Virus record (IMG/VR): IMGVR_UViG_3300025096_003363
Location: 34,843-98,842 of that record
Length of the DNA: 64,000 nt
DNA from: a virus
Direction: 5' to 3' (one strand)
Shown here piece by piece: positions 7,387-14,466 of the stretch. The notes under the pieces were generated by a model, which saw nothing but the letters and a program-made list of their open reading frames with translations, was not told the DNA's origin and made no database searches. Each line of letters starts with the position of its first letter. Positions within the stretch are counted from its first letter, which is position 1. The position numbers and the translations under genes were made by a program.

Positions 7387-8047
7387 ATACGCTTAACCAC
7401 TCATCCGGTACTTTTGATAAATCTAATACCTTAGCCTGTATATTATCGTCTCCTAGTTCAACAGCTTTATGTAATCTATGATTACCATCTAATATCATAT
7501 CATATTTACCACTATTCTTTGTAATAATAATAGGATACTTCAAATCAGCTTTCATAGCCCTATCATATGTAGACTTTACTTGCTCCGGAGTCTTATTAGG
7601 CTTGTGTCGTGTATGTATGTCTAAATGAGCGACACCCTCTACTGGGATAGAGATAACAGGCGATTCTAATTCCGCTAGCTTACTCTCTACATCCTGCATC
7701 GTGATGGTAAGCTTACCATCAGACCATGTGGTATCTTCGTACCCCGGGTGAGTATCCTCTTCTCCCTCTTCGCCAGTTAAAAACACCCCATCTATACCAT
7801 CAGTTTCTTTCTTTTTCTTCTTTTTCTTACCAGTAGAACCTTTACGTGTTTGAACCTTACCCTTACCCAACACTTTAGGCACTCTTGCATCACCTGGTGC
7901 GTATGTATCGCCGGAGTCAATAGTATCAGGTGGACTATAGACTGCATGTCCAGATGGGCCGTCACCAAATACACCACCAGCACCAGCTGTCATCGACTCT
8001 TTTAACATCTTAAAAAATAACTGTTCAAATCTACCACTTGATTCCAT
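7379..8047 (-). CDS. ParB/sulfiredoxin-like domain protein with capsid-targeting-like leader
   Basis: The 222-residue protein has three parts. Leader: MESSGRFEQLFFKMLKES, then MTAGAGGVFG, a Gly-rich joint. Middle (residues ~30-120): disordered and charged, with a seven-lysine run. C-terminal domain (~130-222): SIPVEGVAHLDIHTR and YDMILDGNHRLHKAVELG, where DGNHR is the hallmark of ParB/Srx-fold nucleotide-binding domains. Some relatives are nucleases or CTP-binding, but the activity here is unknown. A TATAAATA late box (8056-8063) precedes the ATG by 8 bases. It is likely a head-interior protein delivered with DNA (inference). Confidence 0.75.
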   Translation of the reverse strand: MESSGRFEQLFFKMLKESMTAGAGGVFGDGPSGHAVYSPPDTIDSGDTYAPGDARVPKVLGKGKVQTRKGSTGKKKKKKKETDGIDGVFLTGEEGEEDTHPGYEDTTWSDGKLTITMQDVESKLAELESPVISIPVEGVAHLDIHTRHKPNKTPEQVKSTYDRAMKADLKYPIIITKNSGKYDMILDGNHRLHKAVELGDDNIQAKVLDLSKVPDEWLSVFG

Positions 8048-8065
8048 TGTAACTATATTTATAAT
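8038..8065 (+). promoter_or_regulatory. Sigma-70 type promoter of uvsY overlapping a divergent late promoter
   Basis: Plus strand: TTGATT (8038-8043), 16 bases, TATAAT (8060-8065), 6 bases, then the uvsY GTG at 8072. The minus-strand TATAAATA late box (8056-8063) for the ParB-like gene uses the same bases, so the two polymerase forms cannot occupy the site together. Only 24 bases separate the two start codons. Confidence 0.65.
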
Positions 8066-8071
8066 AGTATT

Positions 8072-8467
8072 GTGGAATTGCTAAAGAAGTATATGGAAGA
8101 CATTGGGCAAGATCTTGTACTAAATGATCTCAACCTTAAAGAACAACAGCAAAGACTACCTGCTCGTAAGCATTTTTGGGTAGGAAGACTAATAGAAGCT
8201 AAGATTAAACGCAATAAGTTTTTTGCGCAAAAGAGTAAGCTTAAAAAAGACCTAGTTAAAAAGGTAATTACCGATTCGCCTGTACGCATCAATCAAGCTT
8301 CCGCGGAATCCGCTGCTGAAAAGTATGAATCTGTGGTTAAGCTTAATAATAGCATAAAAGAACAAGATACTATTATAGAATATCTCGAAAAGGTGGAAAA
8401 GATTCTTGGTAACATGCATTGGGAAATTAAAAATGTTATCGATATGAATAAAATGGAGCAGTATTAA
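8072..8467 (+). CDS. uvsY: UvsY recombination mediator
   Basis: UvsY helps load the UvsX recombinase on gp32-coated single-stranded DNA. The 131-residue, highly helical and charged protein matches T4 UvsY (137 residues) in size and pattern: LKKYMEDIGQDLVLNDLNL at the N-terminus, LPARKHFWVGRLIEAK in the middle and a heptad-like C-terminal half. Its position directly before uvsW matches other T4-like genomes. Start is GTG, abutting a sigma-70 promoter. Its last base is the first base of the uvsW ATG (8467). Confidence 0.85.
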   Translation: MELLKKYMEDIGQDLVLNDLNLKEQQQRLPARKHFWVGRLIEAKIKRNKFFAQKSKLKKDLVKKVITDSPVRINQASAESAAEKYESVVKLNNSIKEQDTIIEYLEKVEKILGNMHWEIKNVIDMNKMEQY

Positions 8468-9888
8468 TGCTAACTTTTGACTATAACCCGGGGACGCGCA
8501 AGCTTTTACTAAAAACAGAAGATCTAGATCTGTTTAATCGTATAAGAAAACATTTTAGCATTATTAATGATGCAGCTCGATTCGGTAGACGGTATGGTCG
8601 TTACATACCTCAAAGAAAATACGCTATTACTACAGCAGGCGCGTGTGAAATAGGTTTGTATTGGGAGATTAAGAAGTTTTTAGGTAAAGAAGAAACAACA
8701 ATAACCGATAAATTACAAAAAGTATTAAAAGTCGGTAGAGATATAGATCTTTATAAGGATTTTGCGTTTGATTTAAGAGAGTATCAAGAGGATGTTGTTA
8801 AAAAGGCACTTAAGCTTGGTAGAGGTACATGTGTCTTAGGTACAGGAGCAGGTAAAACCTTTGCAACGGCCGCCTTAGTTGAAAACTACTTTAGAAGTAG
8901 TAAAGATAAAGACACATTTAAATGTATTGTGCTTGTACCTGACTTAGGCCTAGTGACACAAACATACGACGAGTTCTTAAATTGCGGTACAACCTTTAAA
9001 ATAACTAAATGGACAGGTAAAACTAAACCTGACCTTACTGCTAATGTTATTATTTGTAATATTGGCATTGTTCAGAGCCGGTTTGAGCAGAATGATTGGT
9101 TAAAACATATTGATCTACTTATTGTTGATGAGTGTCATAAGATAAAAGCATCAAATAAGATTAGCAAAATAGTATCTAGGATAAGAACACCTAACAAATA
9201 TGGGTTTACTGGTACATTACCGGAAAATAATTTAGATAAATGGTCGATTATAGGTAAATTAGGACCAGTTATATATGAAAAAACGAGTTATGAGTTAAGA
9301 TTGGAGGATTATCTCGCAAATGTTAACGTAAAGATACTAAACTTAGAGTATAATACACCTCCGAGATACCTTTCCGATAACGCCTATAGGGAAGAGTTAG
9401 ATTTTATATATGAAAACCACTTTAGAAGTGACCTTATTACTAAATTATGTGAAAAGCTCGAAAATAATACACTTATATTAGTAAATCACCTTAAACATGG
9501 CCATTACTTAACAGATTACCTCTGTACTATACCCGATAAGCGCATTTACTTTATTAGAGGTGAGGTAGATGTTGAAGAACGTGATGAAATTAAGAAAATA
9601 ATGGAAAACAACACAAATGTAATATGTGTTGCTATGAGCTCAATTTTTTCGACCGGAATTAACATTAAAAACCTGCATAACATTATTTTGGCATCCGGAG
9701 GCAAGTCTTTTGTACGGACCGTACAGTCGATTGGGAGAGGGTTACGAAAACATAGCCTAAAGTCAAAGCTAATTATATTTGATATTTGTGATAGATTGAG
9801 ATACGGTATAAGACACTGCGAAAAGCGTAAAGAAATTTATGATATTGAGAAGATAAAGTATAGTGAAACTAATATTGTTGAAAAATAG
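8467..9888 (+). CDS. uvsW: UvsW RNA-DNA and DNA helicase
   Basis: A superfamily II helicase that unwinds R-loops and branched DNA, switching replication from origin-dependent to recombination-dependent in T4. The 473 residues contain LGTGAGKTFATAALV (Walker A), IVDECHK (motif II, DECH), YGFTGTLPE (motif III) and VQSIGRGLRKH (motif VI). The N-terminal ~100 residues match the T4 UvsW nucleic-acid-binding domain. It is translationally coupled to uvsY. Confidence 0.93.
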   Translation: MLTFDYNPGTRKLLLKTEDLDLFNRIRKHFSIINDAARFGRRYGRYIPQRKYAITTAGACEIGLYWEIKKFLGKEETTITDKLQKVLKVGRDIDLYKDFAFDLREYQEDVVKKALKLGRGTCVLGTGAGKTFATAALVENYFRSSKDKDTFKCIVLVPDLGLVTQTYDEFLNCGTTFKITKWTGKTKPDLTANVIICNIGIVQSRFEQNDWLKHIDLLIVDECHKIKASNKISKIVSRIRTPNKYGFTGTLPENNLDKWSIIGKLGPVIYEKTSYELRLEDYLANVNVKILNLEYNTPPRYLSDNAYREELDFIYENHFRSDLITKLCEKLENNTLILVNHLKHGHYLTDYLCTIPDKRIYFIRGEVDVEERDEIKKIMENNTNVICVAMSSIFSTGINIKNLHNIILASGGKSFVRTVQSIGRGLRKHSLKSKLIIFDICDRLRYGIRHCEKRKEIYDIEKIKYSETNIVEK

Positions 9889-9905
9889 CAATATTATATT
9901 ATAAT
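9878..9905 (+). promoter_or_regulatory. Sigma-70 type promoter of gp55
   Basis: TTGAAA (9878-9883), a 16-base spacer and TATAAT (9900-9905), with 7 bases to the ATG at 9913. The -35 lies in the last codons of uvsW. Confidence 0.65.
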
Positions 9906-9912
9906 AAAACAA

Positions 9913-10359
9913 ATGGCCGCAAAAGAGAAAAAAGAGAAAAAACCATATTATATTGAACCTAAAGTCTTTAAAGCATCGTTACAAAAGTACTATGACACTG
10001 ATATTCTTACTGACGACTTAGCAGAAAACATTAAAAAAATTGCTTATGGTCTAAGTTACAACGCATCATTTATCAACTATACCTATAAAGACGATATGAT
10101 TGGTGATGCTCTTATTAAAATGTATTCTGCACTAAAATATAAAAAATTTGACTTTTCAAAAGCTACAAATCCCTTTTCCTACTTTACAACTATTGCATAT
10201 CATGCGTTTATTAACAGAATTAAGAAAGAGAAAAAGCATCATGAAGCCGTTACAAAGTATAGAGAGCGTGTATATGAAGATTATATGTCCAACCCGGATA
10301 ATACACATGGACATGTTTACGTAAAACCAGCAGACGAAGAAAATTCTTTTGAAGATTAG
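9913..10359 (+). CDS. gp55: Late-transcription sigma factor gp55
   Basis: gp55 is the T4 sigma-like factor that, with the gp45 clamp and gp33, directs host RNA polymerase to TATAAATA late promoters. The 148-residue protein has a sigma region 2-like core: DDMIGDALIKMYSALKYKKF and NPFSYFTTIAYHAFINRIKK. T4 gp55 is 185 residues, so this is a compact form. The N-terminus is Lys-rich. Many NATAAATA boxes in this window are its expected targets. Confidence 0.88.
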   Translation: MAAKEKKEKKPYYIEPKVFKASLQKYYDTDILTDDLAENIKKIAYGLSYNASFINYTYKDDMIGDALIKMYSALKYKKFDFSKATNPFSYFTTIAYHAFINRIKKEKKHHEAVTKYRERVYEDYMSNPDNTHGHVYVKPADEENSFED

Positions 10360-11398
10360 TAAACCCAGAGTTGCTATTTTTTCAGATCTTCACCTAGGAG
10401 TCCATACAAACAGTTCTAATTGGCATAATTATGCTGTAGAGTGGGCTCACTGGTTTAAAGAAGAGTGTAAACGGAAAAATATCAAAGATCTTATTTTTTG
10501 TGGTGATTGGCATCATAACAGAAGTGAGATATCAGTTAACACACTACAAATATCTGCAGATATATTAGATATTTTGTGTGATTTTAATATTATTGCTATT
10601 ACCGGTAATCATGATATTTACTATAAACATAGAACTGATGTTAATTCATTATCAATATTTAAGAAACGCAAAAATGTCACTATATTAGACACTTTTGACA
10701 CGATCGAAGCCTTTGATCGTACTATTACCTTCTGCCCCTGGAACACAAACATAAAAGAAGTACCTGAAAGCGATGTTATCTTTGGCCATTTTGAGATAGA
10801 AACTTTCAAAATGAACTCTTATAGGGTTTGTGAGGAGGGGTTTAAGGTTAAGGACCTACTTAAAAAGAGCCCACTAATAATATCTGGTCACTTTCATACA
10901 AGACACGAAAAAAAGTTTGGGAGAGGTACAATACTGTATGTAGGTAACCCGTTTCAGATGGATTTTGGTGATACAGACAATCAAAAAGGGTATTACATCT
11001 TAGATTTTGATACTCTAGAGTATAACTTTACACCCAACAACATCTCACCTTCATATAAAAAGATCTCGCTTGGTGAGTTAGTAAGGGAAGGCTCTATTAC
11101 TAAAAATATTATAGATAGTTTTGCTGGTAACATTACACGCTTAAAGGTTGATATGAATATTTCACAAGTAGATATGGACCTACTACTTAAAAAATTAACC
11201 TTACTTAAGCCTGAAGCCCTAACCATTGATTACGACATAAATTTTAATCGATTACTTGATGATACAGAAAATAAAGAAGACTTATCAGGTATAGATATAC
11301 CTCAAGCGATAGAAGAATTTGTAAATCTTCTTGAAATTAAGAATAAAAAAGAGATAATAAAATACACTCTTGGTTTATATGAAAAAAGTAAACTTTAA
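10349..11398 (+). CDS. gp47: Recombination nuclease subunit gp47 (SbcD/Mre11-like)
   Basis: The phosphoesterase subunit of the gp46-gp47 complex, which resects DNA ends and degrades host DNA. The 349 residues show the calcineurin-like motifs: AIFSDLHLG, FCGDWHHN, ITGNHDIYY, FGHFEIE and ISGHFHTRH. The start is TTG at 10349, overlapping gp55 by 11 bases; the conserved fold begins six residues later, so no better start exists. It overlaps gp46. Confidence 0.93.
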   Translation: MKISKPRVAIFSDLHLGVHTNSSNWHNYAVEWAHWFKEECKRKNIKDLIFCGDWHHNRSEISVNTLQISADILDILCDFNIIAITGNHDIYYKHRTDVNSLSIFKKRKNVTILDTFDTIEAFDRTITFCPWNTNIKEVPESDVIFGHFEIETFKMNSYRVCEEGFKVKDLLKKSPLIISGHFHTRHEKKFGRGTILYVGNPFQMDFGDTDNQKGYYILDFDTLEYNFTPNNISPSYKKISLGELVREGSITKNIIDSFAGNITRLKVDMNISQVDMDLLLKKLTLLKPEALTIDYDINFNRLLDDTENKEDLSGIDIPQAIEEFVNLLEIKNKKEIIKYTLGLYEKSKL

Positions 11399-13184
11399 GA
11401 AACTCAGCATAATAAATTTTTTATCTGTAGGTGAAGATCCTGTTACAATAGAGTTCAGTAAGGGTCTTCATGTTATTACGGGTAAAAATAAAGATAAACC
11501 TGACCGTAGAAACGCTATTGGTAAAAGTACCATAGCTGATGCTTTGTATTTTGCTATATTTGGTGAGACATTACGTGAGCTCAAAAAAGATCTTATACCT
11601 AATAATCTTACAAACGGTAAAACACATATTGAGTTAGATTTTGAGCTCGATTCCTCCAAAGGTAAGAACAACTATAAAATAATTCGCACACTGTCACCGT
11701 CAAAGGTTCTTATTTTTAAGGATGGTGTTGATAGAACAAGAGATAGTATTAAGAATACCACCGCGTATATTAATCGTGTATTAAGTGCCTCACCATCAAT
11801 TTTTCAAAACTGTGTTATTATGACAGTTAACAATGCTGTTCCTTTTATGGCTAAAAATAAAATCGAAAAACGAAAGTTTATTGAAGATATTTTTGGTATG
11901 GAAATCTTCAGTATAATGCTTACATCTTTACGTAATGAATATAATGAGATATCACGCGATCATGACACGCAGTTAACTAAATTGGAAGAAATAGAAAAGG
12001 CCTATAAGAACTATGAAGACCAAAAACAAAGGATCCTCCAAACAAGAAAAGAAAAGAAAGAAAAATATCTCACGCGTCAAGAAAATAATACCAAAGAAAA
12101 AGAAGATCTTAAAAAGGAACTTACATGCATACAAGAAGTAAATATCAATAAGGTTCAAACGCAGATAGTTGCTTTAGAAGAGGCTGCTCAAGATCAAGAT
12201 GTAAGGATTGAAACAAATTTAGAGGCAGTGGCTCGTAATAAAGCATTAGCATCTACAAGAAAAGAAAATTATAAGAAAATGGGTACGGATGAAGAGAAAT
12301 GCCCGGTATGTCTTCGTAGTGTGGAAGAGCATGACGCTGATCATATAGCTAAAGAAAAAGAAAAGCTTAAAGAAAGTATTCATGAAGCAATAGAAGATAT
12401 TAAGAATTATTCTGATGGTCTAAAGGAATTAAAAATAAGAAAGGAAAGATTTTTAAAAGCAATAAATGAATGTCAAAATAAATTATCTGAAGCTAGACTA
12501 CAAGAGCAAAATAAAAAGAATATTACACGACGTATAGCTCAACTAGATGAGTGGCAAAAGGAACTTAAAGACGATTTAGAGGTTATTGAATCTACTGAAA
12601 CTGATTTTGATTCGTTAATAATTGAGACAAAACAACGCGTTGATAACCTAGAAAAGAAAGTAAAGAAGTTTAGAGATGAATTAGCTAGGTTAGATATTGT
12701 AAAGTATGTTGTTTCAGAAGAAGGTGTAAAGTCTTATATTGTAAACAAGTTATTGGACCTTTTAAATAGTAAATTGCTACATTATCTTAAACGCTTAGAC
12801 TCTAACTCAATTTGTATCTTTAATGAATATTTTGAAGAAGAAATTTTAAACGAAAAAAATAAAGTTTGTTCCTATTTTAACTTTTCTGGAGCAGAGCGTA
12901 AATCGATCGATTTAGCATGCCTGTTTACGTTTTCTGACATAAGAAGACTACAAGGCGGGGTACAATATAATATCGCAATTTATGATGAGCTGTTTGATTC
13001 ATCTTTTGATGAAAAGGGAATTGAGCTTATTACGCGAATTTTACAAGACAGGGTTGAAGAGCTAGATGAGTGTTCAATTGTGATATCTCATAGAAAAGAA
13101 TCCGTTAAAGCCGTCACAGGAGATGTCATTTACCTAGAAAAAGAAAATGGTATAACACACCGGGTAGATTATAAGGAACTTTAA
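11379..13184 (+). CDS. gp46: Recombination nuclease ATPase subunit gp46 (SbcC/Rad50-like)
   Basis: An ABC-type ATPase that drives gp47. It has an N-terminal NFLSVGEDPVTIEF and a Walker A ending AIGKSTIADALYF, long coiled coils around a CPVC zinc hook at about residue 310, the signature FNFSGAERKSIDLA, and Walker B IAIYDELFDSSFDEKG followed by ISHRKE. I start it at the ATG at 11379; a TTG three codons upstream is also in frame. It overlaps gp47 by 20 bases. Confidence 0.93.
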   Translation: MKKVNFKKLSIINFLSVGEDPVTIEFSKGLHVITGKNKDKPDRRNAIGKSTIADALYFAIFGETLRELKKDLIPNNLTNGKTHIELDFELDSSKGKNNYKIIRTLSPSKVLIFKDGVDRTRDSIKNTTAYINRVLSASPSIFQNCVIMTVNNAVPFMAKNKIEKRKFIEDIFGMEIFSIMLTSLRNEYNEISRDHDTQLTKLEEIEKAYKNYEDQKQRILQTRKEKKEKYLTRQENNTKEKEDLKKELTCIQEVNINKVQTQIVALEEAAQDQDVRIETNLEAVARNKALASTRKENYKKMGTDEEKCPVCLRSVEEHDADHIAKEKEKLKESIHEAIEDIKNYSDGLKELKIRKERFLKAINECQNKLSEARLQEQNKKNITRRIAQLDEWQKELKDDLEVIESTETDFDSLIIETKQRVDNLEKKVKKFRDELARLDIVKYVVSEEGVKSYIVNKLLDLLNSKLLHYLKRLDSNSICIFNEYFEEEILNEKNKVCSYFNFSGAERKSIDLACLFTFSDIRRLQGGVQYNIAIYDELFDSSFDEKGIELITRILQDRVEELDECSIVISHRKESVKAVTGDVIYLEKENGITHRVDYKEL

Positions 13185-13188
13185 ACTA

Positions 13189-13196
13189 TATAAATA
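13189..13196 (+). promoter_or_regulatory. TATAAATA late-type box directly before a start codon
   Basis: A perfect T4 late box that ends 2 bases before the ATG at 13199, with AGGAAC at 13174-13179. By usual geometry transcription would start just inside the start codon, so either a downstream ATG is used or the box serves another purpose. Confidence 0.5.
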
Positions 13197-13198
13197 GC

Positions 13199-14440
13199 AT
13201 GATATCACCGTCACCGTACCCACAGCCACATGTCGCTCCATTAACTCCACCCGGTGGTAGCTCTAGTTCTATACCTGGTCAAATGCCAGGCGTTCCTTTA
13301 AACAAACAAGAGGAGACGCCTCATGAAGCAAACCTTCCACGGTATGTAAATTACCTAGCAGATTACTCAGGTTGTGGTCATTGGAGAATTCTTTGGCCGG
13401 AGGCAACTATTAACGCTAGAGGTGACGGCATGTCACAATCAACAACTGCTATGGTTGCTGATCCAAGATGGTATCAAAATGTAACGGCTGTAAAGTTACA
13501 GCGACAAGCGTCTTCAGCACAAGTAGAATTCGTTAAGTACTTAAAACAAATTCAACAGGAACATGGATTTAAACTAATGTATGAAGTTGATGATGTTGTG
13601 TTTAAGGAAGTAATTCCAGATTATAATAAGTTTAAATTTGCATTTGATACGGAAGAAATTCGAGAAAATTGTATCGAAATTATTAACTTAGTTGATGAAG
13701 TAACAGTCACATGTGACTTTATGAGAAGGCTTTATCAAGAAAAAACCGATCAGAAAAATATTACAGTTATTCCAAACTTTATTCCAAATGGTTGGATGGG
13801 TCAACTTTTCAATCCTAGAGATATAGAAAGAAATTACGAGGCAAATAAAAGAAAGCCACGTATTCTATATACAGGCTCCGGAGCACACTACGATGTAGAA
13901 AATAAAACAGGCGGTAAGGACGATATGTATGAAGTGCGCGATTTTATAAGAAAGACTGTCGATAAATATCAGTGGATTTTTGTTGGGGCCTTTCCTCCAC
14001 AACTTGCTGATTTAGTTGAGCAACAAAAGATTGAATTTTACCAGTGGCAAACATTATTAAAATATCCATACTTTGTTAGCAGCTTAAGAGCTCAATTAAT
14101 GGTTGCGCCACTTCAAGTTAACGATTTTAATAGAGCTAAATCTGATATCAAATATATTGAAGGATGTATACTCGGTATACCATGCCTGTGTCAGGATATG
14201 GATACGTATGCTGCAGCGCCTGATAACCTCAAATTTAGTTCTGTAGAAGAGTTTGAAGATAAAATTAATCGCATCCTAAACCCGAAAAAGAAGAACAAAT
14301 ATTTTCAAAATGTTCATAAGCTTAGAAGAATAGGTGAACAGCGAATTCTTGAACTAGATGAAAATATTGGCGCGCATCTTGAAGCGCTAAATACACCGTA
14401 CGGTAGTTCTGAAAGACGGTTCCTTAGAGAGTGGAATTAG
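13199..14440 (+). CDS. GT-B type glycosyltransferase
   Basis: The 413-residue protein has a Pro/Ser-rich N-terminal ~45 residues, then a glycosyltransferase body. It resembles proteins of marine T4-like phages in segments YLADYSGCGHWRILWPE, KLMYEVDDVVF, EVTVTCDFMRRLY, ITVIPNFIPNGWMG and RILYTGSGAHYDVENK, and ends with a sugar-nucleotide-binding-like IKYIEGCILGIPCLCQD. It probably transfers a sugar to DNA or a virion protein; acceptor and donor are unknown. It sits between gp46 and gp43 and may be transcribed late from the adjacent TATAAATA. Confidence 0.8.
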   Translation: MISPSPYPQPHVAPLTPPGGSSSSIPGQMPGVPLNKQEETPHEANLPRYVNYLADYSGCGHWRILWPEATINARGDGMSQSTTAMVADPRWYQNVTAVKLQRQASSAQVEFVKYLKQIQQEHGFKLMYEVDDVVFKEVIPDYNKFKFAFDTEEIRENCIEIINLVDEVTVTCDFMRRLYQEKTDQKNITVIPNFIPNGWMGQLFNPRDIERNYEANKRKPRILYTGSGAHYDVENKTGGKDDMYEVRDFIRKTVDKYQWIFVGAFPPQLADLVEQQKIEFYQWQTLLKYPYFVSSLRAQLMVAPLQVNDFNRAKSDIKYIEGCILGIPCLCQDMDTYAAAPDNLKFSSVEEFEDKINRILNPKKKNKYFQNVHKLRRIGEQRILELDENIGAHLEALNTPYGSSERRFLREWN

Positions 14441-14458
14441 GAACTATACTACTATAAT
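14439..14458 (+). promoter_or_regulatory. Candidate middle-type promoter of gp43 (AGGAAC + TATAAT)
   Basis: AGGAAC (14439-14444) and TATAAT (14453-14458), 8 bases before the gp43 ATG. No TTGACA-like -35 lies at the right place. The same AGGAAC box recurs before other plus-strand genes, suggesting an activator site (inference). Confidence 0.45.
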
Positions 14459-14466
14459 AGTAGTAG

